Assembly: GCF_042466685.1 (NCBI RefSeq)
Contig: NZ_CP170448.1
Location: forward strand, 4,464,001-4,528,000
Source: Vreelandella sp042466685
GTDB taxonomy: Bacteria; Pseudomonadota; Gammaproteobacteria; Pseudomonadales; Halomonadaceae
Reading direction: 5' to 3'
DNA length: 64,000 nt
The notes below the pieces were generated by a model. It had not been told where the DNA came from. It was given only the letters and a program-made list of their open reading frames with translations, and ran no database searches. A program made the translations under genes and the position numbers. This document shows, piece by piece, positions 23,577 to 32,687 of the stretch (position 1 is the stretch's first letter; every line of letters begins with the position of its first letter).

Positions 23577-24638
23577 TTATAAAAAGCTGGCGATATCGAT
23601 AACGCTGCCGCACTGGCTGGGGGAGTAGCCCGGCAGACCCTGCACCGCCTCTTGAAAGGAAGCGCCGCGCAATACCTGCAAGAATTCGTCAAATTTAGGC
23701 TCTTTCAGGGAGCGGTGATGACAGGCCAGCAAGTAGTCTTCCGTGGCCAGCGGCACAAAATCAAGCTCAAACCGCTGCGCGGCCGCCTCGACACCAAACC
23801 CTACATCCGCCATTCCCGCCGCCACATAGGCCGCTACCGCCGAGTGGGTGTACTCCTCAATCTCGTAACCGTTGACGTTGGCTGCTGAAATACCGGCCTC
23901 GGCCAGCAGGCTGTCCAGCAGTTCCCGGGTTCCCGACGACGCCTGACGGTTGATAAACGTCACCGGCCTATTGGCCAGCGCCGCAACGCCATCAATACCC
24001 AAAGGGTTACCCGGCGCCACCATTAGCCCCTGTTGGCGGGCGATAAACCCTATCAGCCGATGAGAACGGGGCTTTAGTAGTCGGCGGTATTTACGCCTAG
24101 CCTTTTCCCCTACGGCGCCTCTGGGCAGATGGCAGCCCGCCAGGTCACAGCCATTACGGTTAAGGGCCGTCAGTGCCTCCATAGAACTACAGTACTGCAG
24201 GTAAAGCGGTAGCTCGCCCAGATGCTGCGGCAGCAGCTCTATCGCAAAACCGTGGCTGGCGTGGAGGCGCAGTACCGGGTGCACGCCTTCCTGGTGCTGC
24301 TGAATGGCAAGATTCAGCTCTGAGCTCAGGCTATCAAGCTGTGGGCTTAACCGGGCGGTGGCGCGTTGTTCGGCCCACAGCAGCTTTTCACCCAGCGGTG
24401 ATAATTGCGCCCCTCGCCCACGCGCCAAGGCAACCAGGGAAACACCAAAAAACTCCCCGCCCTGGCGCAGTAAATTCCACGCATGGCGATAGGAAATGCC
24501 TACCTCTTCGGCGGCATGGGTCAACTTGCCATGACGATGCACCGCCCCCAGCAAGCGCAGAAGGTTGGGATCGAGACGGTGCCCCTCTTCATCGCTAAAG
24601 CACCAGGTGGGCGTTACCTTGATCCGCTTCATAGGCAC
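23577..24638 (-). CDS. ModE-like winged-helix regulator with periplasmic-binding-protein-like domain, probable regulator of fds
   Basis: A 353-residue regulator. The N-terminal part (about 20-90) resembles the ModE/LysR winged helix (LTHAAEEVGISYRHAWNLLR, then RGRGAQLSPLGEKLL). The C-terminal part looks like a type 2 periplasmic-binding fold (INRQASSGTRELLDSLLAEAG is typical of molybdate/tungstate-binding-like domains). It is divergent from the formate dehydrogenase operon, separated by 123 bases holding repeated CATATTT motifs, so it probably controls fds in response to an oxyanion such as molybdate or formate. The first codon is GTG; ATG two codons later (24632) is equally possible. Confidence 0.75.
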   Translation of the reverse strand: MPMKRIKVTPTWCFSDEEGHRLDPNLLRLLGAVHRHGKLTHAAEEVGISYRHAWNLLRQGGEFFGVSLVALARGRGAQLSPLGEKLLWAEQRATARLSPQLDSLSSELNLAIQQHQEGVHPVLRLHASHGFAIELLPQHLGELPLYLQYCSSMEALTALNRNGCDLAGCHLPRGAVGEKARRKYRRLLKPRSHRLIGFIARQQGLMVAPGNPLGIDGVAALANRPVTFINRQASSGTRELLDSLLAEAGISAANVNGYEIEEYTHSAVAAYVAAGMADVGFGVEAAAQRFELDFVPLATEDYLLACHHRSLKEPKFDEFLQVLRGASFQEAVQGLPGYSPSQCGSVIDIASFL

Positions 24639-24642
24639 ACTA

Positions 24643-24733
24643 TTTCATATTTTTAAGTCGATAACTTGATGCTAGCGTTGTCTTAACCGTGATGCACGTC
24701 TTTTTAAATATGAAAAGCAGTGCATATTTAAAA
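24643..24733. promoter_or_regulatory. Three repeated CATATTT operator-like motifs before fdsG
   Basis: TTTCATATTTTTAAG at 24643-24657, TTTAAATATGAAAA at 24703-24716 (inverted), and TGCATATTTAAAA at 24721-24733. The shared core is CATATTTNAA. They fill the space between the divergent regulator and fdsG and are good candidate binding sites for that regulator. Confidence 0.5.
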
Positions 24734-24761
24734 CATAATAAGCAGTCGTGAGGAGGGCATC

Positions 24762-25256
24762 ATGAACCATTCCCAGGAGTGGGCGCCGCAGGCAATTCAG
24801 TCCGAGGTCGACGCTCTGAAACACAAGCCCGGCGCCCTACTGCCGATCCTCCACGCCCTTCAGGATCGCATCGGCTTCATCCCTGAGGCAGCGGTACCCA
24901 TCATCGCCGATGCCCTCCACCAGACACGTGCCGAAGTGCACGGTGTCATCAGCTTCTACCACCACTTTCGCACCACGCCGCCGGGGCGCCACGTGGTACA
25001 GATCTGCCGCGCCGAGGCGTGTCAGTCGGTAGGGGCGCGCCAGCTCGAAGCCCACGCCAGGGCGCGTTTGGGGGTCGACTACCACCAGACCACGGCCGAT
25101 CACGAAATCACCCTCGAAGCCGTTTACTGCCTGGGCAACTGCGCCTGCGGCCCGTCGATCCGCGTGGACGACAGCATACGCGGCCGCGTTACCCCGGAAG
25201 CCTTCGATGAATTGATGGATGAGCTACAAACCCGGCCGCTGGAGGTGATGGGATGA
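24762..25256 (+). CDS. fdsG: NAD-dependent formate dehydrogenase gamma subunit (NuoE-like)
   Basis: A 164-residue thioredoxin-like [2Fe-2S] subunit of the NuoE family. The cluster ligands are Cys82, Cys87, Cys123 and Cys127 (CRAEAC and CLGNC). It passes electrons within the soluble FdsABG complex. The ATG at 24762 follows GAGGAGGG. It overlaps fdsB by four bases. First gene of fdsGBA-fdhD-fdsD. Confidence 0.93.
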   Translation: MNHSQEWAPQAIQSEVDALKHKPGALLPILHALQDRIGFIPEAAVPIIADALHQTRAEVHGVISFYHHFRTTPPGRHVVQICRAEACQSVGARQLEAHARARLGVDYHQTTADHEITLEAVYCLGNCACGPSIRVDDSIRGRVTPEAFDELMDELQTRPLEVMG

Positions 25257-26809
25257 GCATTCGTGTTTTTGTCCCCCGCGATACCACCGCACTTTCGCTG
25301 GGTGCCGATGTGATCGCTAGCCGACTGATAAGAGAGGCCGCCGCACGCGGTCAGTCAATCACCCTGGTACGCAACGGCTCCCGCGGTCTTGCCTGGCTTG
25401 AGCCGCTGGTGGAAGTTGAAACCCCCATTGGGCGCTTCGCCTACGGCCCGGTAACGCCGGGGGATGTAGCGGCGCTGCTCGACAGCGGCTTGCTCGAAGG
25501 TAGCGTCAGCCATCCCCTGGCACTGGGCCCCACGGAAGAGATTGACTACCTCGCTCGTCAGCAGCGCCTGACCTTCGCGCGTATTGGCATCACTGATCCG
25601 CTGTCGATTGATGACTATCGCGCCCATAGCGGTTTTTGCGGCCTGGAGGCAGCCCTGCAACGCGAGCCCCAGGATATCGTCGAGGAAGTCAAAGCCTCCG
25701 GCCTGCGCGGGCGCGGCGGGGCCGCCTTCCCGACCGGCATCAAGTGGCAGACCGTGCTCGACACGCCCGCCGACCAGAAATATATCGTCTGCAACGCCGA
25801 CGAGGGCGATTCCGGCACCTTCGCCGACCGGCTGGCGATGGAGTGCGACCCTTATATGCTGATCGAAGGCATGACTATCGCCGGGCTCGCGGTGGGCGCC
25901 ACCCAAGGCTATATCTACCTGCGTTCGGAGTACCCGCTGGCGAAAGAGATCCTCGACGAGGCCATTCGCCGCGCCGAGTCCGCCGGGTATCTCGGCGACA
26001 ACCTCCGCGACAGTGGCCGTACCTTCCACCTGGAAGTACGCCTCGGCGCCGGGGCCTATATCTGTGGCGAAGAAACCTCACTACTCGAAAGCCTTGAAGG
26101 CAAGCGCGGCCTGGTGCGCTTCAAGCCGCCGCTGCCCGCCATCGAGGGGCTGTTTGGTCGCCCTACGGTGGTCAATAACGTGCTCTCACTGGCCGCCGTA
26201 CCGTTCATTCTGGCCGAAGGCGCCGAGGCCTACGCCAATCACGGCATGGGCCGCTCGCGGGGCACGCTGGCCCTCCAACTGGCGGGCAACGTCAAGCGTG
26301 GCGGTCTGGTGGAGCTCGCCTTTGGCACCACCTTGCGCACGCTGATGAAGGAGTTCGGCGGCGGCACGCTCACCGGCAAGCCTTTGCGTGCTGTCCAGGT
26401 GGGCGGGCCGCTTTGCGCCTACCTGCCCGAAAGCCAATGGGACATGCCGCTGGATTACGAAACCTTCGCCGAGGTGGGCGCAGGCGTCGGCCACGGCGGC
26501 GTGGTGATGTTCGACGACAGCGTCGATATGGCCGAACAGGCACGCTTCTCGATGGAGTTCTGCAAGGTGGAGTCCTGCGGCAAGTGTACGCCCTGCCGAA
26601 TCGGCTCGACCCGGGGCGTGGAGGTGATTGACCGCATTCGCGCCAATGACAATCGCGAGGCCAACCTCACTCTACTCCACGACCTCTGCGAAACGATGGT
26701 GGATGGCTCGCTCTGCGCCATGGGCGGCATGACCCCCTTCCCGGTACAGAGCGCGTTGAAACACTTCCCCGGCGACTTCCAGCGGGCGGCGAACGGAGAC
26801 AGATCATGA
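25253..26809 (+). CDS. fdsB: NAD-dependent formate dehydrogenase beta subunit (NuoF-like)
   Basis: A 518-residue subunit with the NuoF layout. A short N-terminal thioredoxin-like part is followed by the FMN/NADH domain (GLRGRGGAAFPTGIKW, NADEGDSGTFADR, GAGAYICGEETSLLESLEG). The C-terminal 4Fe-4S motif has Cys442, Cys445, Cys448 and a later Cys in SLCAMGG. It reduces NAD+ with electrons from formate. Four-base overlaps on both sides show coupling with fdsG and fdsA. Confidence 0.95.
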   Translation: MSIRVFVPRDTTALSLGADVIASRLIREAAARGQSITLVRNGSRGLAWLEPLVEVETPIGRFAYGPVTPGDVAALLDSGLLEGSVSHPLALGPTEEIDYLARQQRLTFARIGITDPLSIDDYRAHSGFCGLEAALQREPQDIVEEVKASGLRGRGGAAFPTGIKWQTVLDTPADQKYIVCNADEGDSGTFADRLAMECDPYMLIEGMTIAGLAVGATQGYIYLRSEYPLAKEILDEAIRRAESAGYLGDNLRDSGRTFHLEVRLGAGAYICGEETSLLESLEGKRGLVRFKPPLPAIEGLFGRPTVVNNVLSLAAVPFILAEGAEAYANHGMGRSRGTLALQLAGNVKRGGLVELAFGTTLRTLMKEFGGGTLTGKPLRAVQVGGPLCAYLPESQWDMPLDYETFAEVGAGVGHGGVVMFDDSVDMAEQARFSMEFCKVESCGKCTPCRIGSTRGVEVIDRIRANDNREANLTLLHDLCETMVDGSLCAMGGMTPFPVQSALKHFPGDFQRAANGDRS

Positions 26810-29697
26810 TCGAACATTTTGACCCCAAGCAGCATGCCAAGCAGATCGAGCACGGCAAAGACCTCGGTACCCCCTTCCCTACCCAGGCCGTCGGCGCTGC
26901 CTCGGTGAGCCTTGCTATCGACGGCGTGACGATCAGTGTGCCGGAGGGCACCTCGGTACTGCGCGCGGCGGCACTGGCGGATATCAACATTCCCAAGCTG
27001 TGCGCCACCGACAGCCTTGAGCCGTTTGGCTCCTGCCGCCTCTGCGCGGTGGAGATCGAAGGCCGCCGCGGCCTGCCTGCCTCCTGCACCACGCCGGTGG
27101 TGGAAGGCATGAAGGTGACCACCCAGAACGAGCGGCTGGCCAAGCTGCGCCGTAACGTGATGGAGCTCTACATCTCCGACCACCCGCTGGACTGCCTCAC
27201 CTGCCCCGCCAACGGCGACTGCGAACTGCAGGATATGGCCGGTAGCGTGGGGCTGCGTGAAGTGCGCTACGGCTTTACGGGCGAGAACCATCTGGACGCC
27301 GTTAAGGACGAATCCAACCCCTACTTCACCTTCGATGCCAGCAAGTGCATCCTCTGCTCGCGCTGCGTGCGCGCCTGCGACGAAGTCCAGGGCACCTTCG
27401 CGCTAACCATTGACGGCCGCGGGTTCGACTCCAAAGTGTCGGCGGGCCAGAACGACGCCTTCATGGACTCGGACTGCGTCTCCTGCGGCGCCTGTGTGCA
27501 GGCCTGCCCCACGGCCACGCTGATGGAAAAAAGCGTGATCGACCACGGCGTGCCGGATCGCAGTGTGGTGACCACCTGCGCCTACTGCGGCGTGGGCTGC
27601 TCGTTTGAAGCCCAGATGAAGGGGGACCAACTGGTACGCATGGTGCCCTACAAGGGCGGCGACGCTAACCACGGCCACTCCTGCGTCAAGGGGCGCTTTG
27701 CCTTCGGCTACGCCACCCACCCGGATCGCCTGACCACGCCGATGATTCGCGACAGCATCGACCAGCCCTGGCGGGAAGTCAGTTGGGAAGAAGCTATCAC
27801 CTTTGCCGCCAGCCGCCTGAAAGCGATTCAGGCCGAGCACGGTCGCGAGAGCATCGGCGGCATTACTTCCTCGCGCTGCACCAACGAAGAGACCTACCTG
27901 GTGCAGAAGCTGATCCGCGCGGCGTTTGGCAACAACAACACCGACACCTGCGCGCGGGTCTGCCACTCGCCCACTGGCTACGGGCTGAAGACCACGCTGG
28001 GCGAGTCGGCGGGAACCCAGACGTTTGATTCAGTGATGAAGGCTGATGCGATCATCGTGATTGGCGCCAACCCCACCGACGCCCACCCGGTGTTCGGCTC
28101 GCTGATGCGCAAGCGCCTGCGCCAGGGGGCGAAGCTGATCGTCGCCGACCCACGCCGCATCGACCTGTTGAAAACACCCCACCTGGGCGAGGCCCAGCAC
28201 CTGCCGCTGCGCCCGGGCACCAACGTGGCGCTGGTCAACGCGCTAGGCCACGTGGTGGTGACCGAAGGCCTAGAGGACAAGGAATTCATCGCCAAGCGCT
28301 GCGACACCGAAGCGTCCCGTGCCTGGCGCGACTTTATCAGCGAACCGCGCCACTCCCCGGAGGCCAGCGAAGCCATTACTGGCGTTGCCGCCGAGGCCGT
28401 GCGTCAGGCAGCGCGCACCTACGCCACGGCGGGCAACGGTGCCATCTACTACGGCCTGGGCGTCACCGAGCACAGCCAGGGCTCCACCATGGTGATGGGC
28501 ATTGCCAACCTGGCCCTGGCCACCGGCAATATTGGCCGAGAGGGCGTAGGCGTGAACCCGCTGCGCGGCCAGAACAACGTCCAGGGCTCCTGTGACATGG
28601 GCTCTTTCCCCCACGAGCTGCCGGGCTACCAACACGTGGCCGACCCCATCGCCCGGGGCCGCTTTGAGTCCGTGTGGGGCGTCAAGCTCGACGACGAGCC
28701 GGGGCTGCGCATTCCCAACATGTTCGACGCTGCCATCGAAGGCACCTTTAAAGCGCTTTACGTGCAGGGCGAAGATATCGCCCAGTCCGACCCCAACACC
28801 CAGCACGTCGAGGCGGCGCTCACGTCGCTGGACTGCCTGATCGTGCAGGACATTTTCCTCAACGAAACGGCCAAGTTCGCCCACGTGCTGCTGCCCGGTT
28901 CAAGCTTCCTGGAGAAGAACGGCACCTTCACCAACGCCGAGCGGCGCATCAACCGGGTACGCAAGGTGACGCCCCCGGTGGCCGGCAAGGAGGACTGGCA
29001 AGTCACCCAGGATCTGGCCAACGCGCTGGGCTACCCGATGCACTACACCCATCCGTCCGAGATCATGGACGAGATCGCCCAGTTGACGCCAAGCTTTGCG
29101 GGCGTCAGCTACGCCAAGCTGGAGGAGCGCGGCAGCCTGCAGTGGCCCTGCAACGCCGAGTACCCGCTGGGCATGCCGACCATGCACGAGGTTGACTTCC
29201 CCATTGGCCTGGGGCGCTTTGCGATTACCGAGTACGTGGCCACGGAAGAGCGCGCTAACCGCCGCTTCCCGCTGCTGCTGACCACCGGGCGGATTCTCAG
29301 CCAGTACAACGTGGGCGCCCAGACCCGGCGTACCGACAACCAGCGCTGGCACGATGAAGATGTGTTGGAACTGCACCCATCAGATGCGGAACTGCGCGGC
29401 GTGCGTGACGGTGACTGGCTGGGCATCACCAGTCGCTCGGGCCAGACAGTACTGCGCGCGCGGCTCAGCGAGCGCATGCAGCCAGGAGTGGTCTACACCA
29501 CCTTCCACCATCCTGGCAGCGGCGCCAACGTCATCACCACGGACAACTCGGACTGGGCCACCAACTGCCCGGAGTACAAGGTCACGGCGGTGCAGGTGGA
29601 AAAAGTCAGCCAACCCTCCGCCTGGCAGCAGCGCTTTAGCACGTTCGACCTGATCCAGCGTGACCACCTGGCCAACGCTCATCAGGAGGCGCCATGA
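26806..29697 (+). CDS. fdsA: NAD-dependent formate dehydrogenase alpha subunit (molybdopterin enzyme)
   Basis: A 963-residue catalytic subunit. The N-terminal NuoG-like part has a [2Fe-2S] ferredoxin domain (CRLCAVEIEG region), a His-Cys3 4Fe-4S site (HPLDCLTC...CELQ), and two 4Fe-4S motifs (CILCSRCVRACDE and CVSCGACVQACPT). Next comes the molybdopterin-binding catalytic domain, beginning with a 4Fe-4S motif (CAYCGVGC). The metal-ligating cysteine is Cys386 in CARVCHSPTG, followed by the C-terminal dinucleotide-binding barrel. It oxidises formate to CO2 at a Mo-bis-MGD centre. It uses cysteine rather than selenocysteine. It overlaps fdsB and fdhD by four bases each. Confidence 0.96.
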   Translation: MIEHFDPKQHAKQIEHGKDLGTPFPTQAVGAASVSLAIDGVTISVPEGTSVLRAAALADINIPKLCATDSLEPFGSCRLCAVEIEGRRGLPASCTTPVVEGMKVTTQNERLAKLRRNVMELYISDHPLDCLTCPANGDCELQDMAGSVGLREVRYGFTGENHLDAVKDESNPYFTFDASKCILCSRCVRACDEVQGTFALTIDGRGFDSKVSAGQNDAFMDSDCVSCGACVQACPTATLMEKSVIDHGVPDRSVVTTCAYCGVGCSFEAQMKGDQLVRMVPYKGGDANHGHSCVKGRFAFGYATHPDRLTTPMIRDSIDQPWREVSWEEAITFAASRLKAIQAEHGRESIGGITSSRCTNEETYLVQKLIRAAFGNNNTDTCARVCHSPTGYGLKTTLGESAGTQTFDSVMKADAIIVIGANPTDAHPVFGSLMRKRLRQGAKLIVADPRRIDLLKTPHLGEAQHLPLRPGTNVALVNALGHVVVTEGLEDKEFIAKRCDTEASRAWRDFISEPRHSPEASEAITGVAAEAVRQAARTYATAGNGAIYYGLGVTEHSQGSTMVMGIANLALATGNIGREGVGVNPLRGQNNVQGSCDMGSFPHELPGYQHVADPIARGRFESVWGVKLDDEPGLRIPNMFDAAIEGTFKALYVQGEDIAQSDPNTQHVEAALTSLDCLIVQDIFLNETAKFAHVLLPGSSFLEKNGTFTNAERRINRVRKVTPPVAGKEDWQVTQDLANALGYPMHYTHPSEIMDEIAQLTPSFAGVSYAKLEERGSLQWPCNAEYPLGMPTMHEVDFPIGLGRFAITEYVATEERANRRFPLLLTTGRILSQYNVGAQTRRTDNQRWHDEDVLELHPSDAELRGVRDGDWLGITSRSGQTVLRARLSERMQPGVVYTTFHHPGSGANVITTDNSDWATNCPEYKVTAVQVEKVSQPSAWQQRFSTFDLIQRDHLANAHQEAP

Positions 29698-30536
29698 GCA
29701 CCCACCACACCCGCGATGCGGTAGCACGCCAGCCGGTGGAGGTGCGCCGTGGCGCTAACGGCTGGTACACCGATACTCAGGAGGATCTACTGGCCCTGGA
29801 AAGGCCGGTGGCACTGGTCTACAACGGCATCTCCCATGCAGTGATGATGGCAAGCCCCGCCGACCTTGAGGATTTTGCCCTCGGCTTCAGCCTTTCCGAA
29901 GGAATCCTGGCAAATGCCGATGAGTGCTACGACCTCGATATTCACGAAGCGCCCCAAGGCCTAACCGTTCACCTCACCATTGCCAGTCAGCGGATGGCTG
30001 AGCTCAAACAGCGGCGGCGCAGCCTGACAGGACGCACCGGCTGCGGCCTGTGCGGCACCGAAGCTCTGGAGCAGGCCATTCGTCCGATCCCCTCTGTCAT
30101 GGCGCCATCACTTAGCGATGCCGCCATTCAGCGCTCGCTGCAGGAACTGGCCGCCCACCAGCCCCTGCAGTCAGCCACTGGCGCAAGCCACGGCGCCGCC
30201 TGGTGCGATGCCCAGGGGCGCATCCAACGGCTCCGCGAGGATGTTGGTCGCCATAACGCGCTGGACAAATTGATTGGTGCCCTTGCCCGCGAGGCCCTTG
30301 CCCGCGAGGCCCTTCCCCTCGGCGAAGGGTTCGCACTGGTCACCAGCCGTGCCAGCTACGAGATGGTGCACAAGTGTGCCAGTGCCGGTATTGGCGCCCT
30401 GGTGGCGGTCTCAGCGGCCACGGCGCTGGCGGTGGAGCAGGCCCAGACAGCGGGGCTGCTACTGGCAGGCTTTGCGCGGCCCGGCCGCCACCTGATTTAC
30501 CATCGCCCCACGTCGGTGGCGATGGCCCATGGCTAA
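29694..30536 (+). CDS. fdhD: Formate dehydrogenase sulfurtransferase FdhD
   Basis: A 280-residue accessory protein that transfers sulfur to the molybdenum cofactor before insertion into FdsA. The catalytic motif CGLCG has Cys117 and Cys120. It also contains ALGFSLSEGI and REDVGRHNALDKLIG, both typical of the family. A 15-base tandem repeat at about 30284-30313 adds the duplicated residues ALAREALAREAL in a surface helix, an apparently recent in-frame duplication. It overlaps fdsA by four bases. Confidence 0.94.
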   Translation: MSTHHTRDAVARQPVEVRRGANGWYTDTQEDLLALERPVALVYNGISHAVMMASPADLEDFALGFSLSEGILANADECYDLDIHEAPQGLTVHLTIASQRMAELKQRRRSLTGRTGCGLCGTEALEQAIRPIPSVMAPSLSDAAIQRSLQELAAHQPLQSATGASHGAAWCDAQGRIQRLREDVGRHNALDKLIGALAREALAREALPLGEGFALVTSRASYEMVHKCASAGIGALVAVSAATALAVEQAQTAGLLLAGFARPGRHLIYHRPTSVAMAHG

Positions 30537-30547
30537 GGAGGCACGCA

Positions 30548-30793
30548 ATGTCGTCGCACCAAGATACTCAACTGATTCACATGACCAACCAGATCGCCGC
30601 TAACCTGGGCGGCGGTCGCGATGAAGAAACGGCCGCTGCGGCCACCTGCCGCCACTTGGAGACCTTCTGGGCACGCTCTATGAAGCATCGCCTGGTCGCC
30701 ACACTGGAGCGCGAGGATACCGCGCTTTCACCACTGGCAAAGCGCGCCGTCACCTTGCTGGCGGAAAGACTGGCCAAGCGCCATACCGGATAA
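30548..30793 (+). CDS. fdsD: NAD-dependent formate dehydrogenase delta subunit
   Basis: An 81-residue helical protein of the FdsD family (HMTNQIAANLGG near the start, PLAKRAVTLLAE near the end). It is needed for maturation or stability of the formate dehydrogenase complex. The ATG at 30548 has AGGAGG upstream; an open frame from 30374 lies mostly inside fdhD and is not used. Last gene of the operon, ending before a terminator. Confidence 0.9.
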   Translation: MSSHQDTQLIHMTNQIAANLGGGRDEETAAAATCRHLETFWARSMKHRLVATLEREDTALSPLAKRAVTLLAERLAKRHTG

Positions 30794-30814
30794 ACATCAC
30801 CGGCGTTAACGCAA

Positions 30815-30846
30815 TGGGGCTTACCATCTGGCAAGCCCCGTTTTTA
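30815..30846 (+). terminator. Terminator of the fds operon
   Basis: Stem GGGGCTT (30816-30822) with AAGCCCC (30833-30839), followed after one base by five T. Confidence 0.85.
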
Positions 30847-30893
30847 TACCCATCGTTCATAAGTGCTGATATCACCAGCACTGATCATCAGCG

Positions 30894-32687
30894 TTAGAAC
30901 TCTTCCCACTCATCTGCGGCATGCTTCGCCGGTGCGGGCTTTGAAGAGGGCTTTGAAGAGGGCTGTGATGAGGCGTGGGATGAAAGCGCAGGACGCTTCA
31001 TGGCGCTATCGCTGCCACGCTGCTGAGGCGCCGGAGAGGCTAGCGCCTGATGCTGTGGCTCATCTTCGCCTAGCACAAAGGAGTTGATTAGCTGATTCAG
31101 ATGCTCTGCATGGCGGCGCATATTGGCAGCGGCGGTGGTCGACTCTTCTACCATGGCGGCGTTCTGCTGGGTCATGGTGTCCATTTCAGCCACGGCGGTG
31201 TTGATCTGGCCGATACCGCTGCTCTGCTCTTTAGCGCCCGCGGTGATCTCACCGATCACATCGGTGACTTTCGCCACGCTAGAGACAATCTCGCGCATGG
31301 TGTCGCCCGCACTACGCACCAGCTTCGCGCCCGATTCAGTATGCTGAACGGACGTATCGATAAGGGCACGAATCTCTTTGGAAGCATCGCTTGAGCGGCT
31401 AGCCAGGGTGCGAACTTCCTCCGCCACCACGGCAAACCCACGGCCATGCTCTCCCGCCCGTGCGGCTTCCACCGAAGCGTTAAGCGCCAGAATATTGGTT
31501 TGGAAGGCAATCGAGTCAATCATGGTGATGATGTCGCTGATGCGCGATGCGGAGTCGTTGATATCCTGCATGGTGGTCTCAACCTGCCCCATTGCGGTTT
31601 CACCTTCGCGGGCCACGTCAGCGGTGGAAAGCACCAGCGTATTGGCCTGCTGGGCATTGTCCGCGCTGTGGTTGACCGTCGAGGTGATCTCTTCCATGGA
31701 AGCCGAGGTTTCCTGGAGATTAGCCGCCGCCTGCTCGGTACGGGTGGCAAGCTCATCTGAGCTTTGTGAGATCTCCCCCGCCGCCTGGTGCACGCTAAGC
31801 GTACTGCGGCGTACATCGCGCAGTGTATCCTGCATCCGCGCTACAAAGGCATTGAACTGAACGCCAAGCTCGCCAATTTCATCGCTGCTTTCAACTGCCA
31901 AGCGACGGGTTAAATCACCGCGTCCCTGGGCAATGTCTTGCATCGCCGCGGTTGTGCGCTTGATTGGCCCCAGCGTGCGACGCACCAAACCATACGCAAT
32001 CAGCGCAATCACGATAAAGAGACCCAGCCCCAAAAGGGAGGCAAATATAATACCTTGACGCAAATCGGCCGCAGCCGCGGCTTCAAGTTCGGCAATGGCA
32101 TCGTCAGCATCGGTAACGTAAACCCCAGCACCAATGAGCCAGCCCCATTTTTCAAGGCGGTCAACGAAGGAGTGCTTGGGTTCAATTCTGTCGGTACCTG
32201 GGTAATCCCACATATAGCTGTAGAAGCCACCGCCACTCTGGGCGACCTTAATGATCTCGCGAATCAGGTAGGTGCCATCAGGGGTTTGTGCATCAATCAT
32301 ATTGGTGCCTTCACGCTCCGGTGCCGGCGCCGTGACGATATTGTTACCGTCATAGTCATAGATGAATATGTAGTTGTTGTCTTCAAAGCGCATGGAACGC
32401 ACCAGCTCAGCTACCCGCTGCTTGGCGGCCTCATCGTTGGCGCCGGCTTGTTCGTAAATGGGCTCAATGGCAGAAGTCGCCATCTGGACAATATTGCGTA
32501 CCCCATGGCGGCGCTCTTCAATAAGCATTTCACGCTGTTCTGCCAGTACGTTACGGGTGTCTTGGATGTTGCTATAGGCTTTAAAGCCGACCAGCGCAAC
32601 CGTCACTAACAGAAGGGGGAGCAGTACAAGCATCAGCACCTTGGTCTGTAAACCAAGGGCTCGTTTGGGAGCAGTAGAAGTGGTCAT
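30894..32687 (-). CDS. Methyl-accepting chemotaxis protein with single Cache domain
   Basis: A 597-residue chemoreceptor. Membrane segment 1 is at about 14-36. A periplasmic single-Cache domain (NNYIFIYDYDGNNIVTAP) and a second membrane segment (about 195-217) follow, then HAMP and the signalling domain with the conserved hairpin tip (EVRTLASRSSDASKEIRALI). The end reads DEWEEF, a xWxxF pentapeptide that tethers the CheR/CheB adaptation enzymes, so it is a high-abundance-type receptor. Before it a Ser/Pro/Lys linker is encoded by three 12-base repeats (30938-30975). Sensory ligand unknown; small carboxylates are common for this Cache class. Confidence 0.93.
   Translation of the reverse strand: MTTSTAPKRALGLQTKVLMLVLLPLLLVTVALVGFKAYSNIQDTRNVLAEQREMLIEERRHGVRNIVQMATSAIEPIYEQAGANDEAAKQRVAELVRSMRFEDNNYIFIYDYDGNNIVTAPAPEREGTNMIDAQTPDGTYLIREIIKVAQSGGGFYSYMWDYPGTDRIEPKHSFVDRLEKWGWLIGAGVYVTDADDAIAELEAAAAADLRQGIIFASLLGLGLFIVIALIAYGLVRRTLGPIKRTTAAMQDIAQGRGDLTRRLAVESSDEIGELGVQFNAFVARMQDTLRDVRRSTLSVHQAAGEISQSSDELATRTEQAAANLQETSASMEEITSTVNHSADNAQQANTLVLSTADVAREGETAMGQVETTMQDINDSASRISDIITMIDSIAFQTNILALNASVEAARAGEHGRGFAVVAEEVRTLASRSSDASKEIRALIDTSVQHTESGAKLVRSAGDTMREIVSSVAKVTDVIGEITAGAKEQSSGIGQINTAVAEMDTMTQQNAAMVEESTTAAANMRRHAEHLNQLINSFVLGEDEPQHQALASPAPQQRGSDSAMKRPALSSHASSQPSSKPSSKPAPAKHAADEWEEF

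Noticed and set aside
25355..29727. Many long antisense open frames under the formate dehydrogenase genes
   Set aside because: They are shadows produced by high GC at third positions and show no domain or ribosome site; the sense genes are unambiguous.
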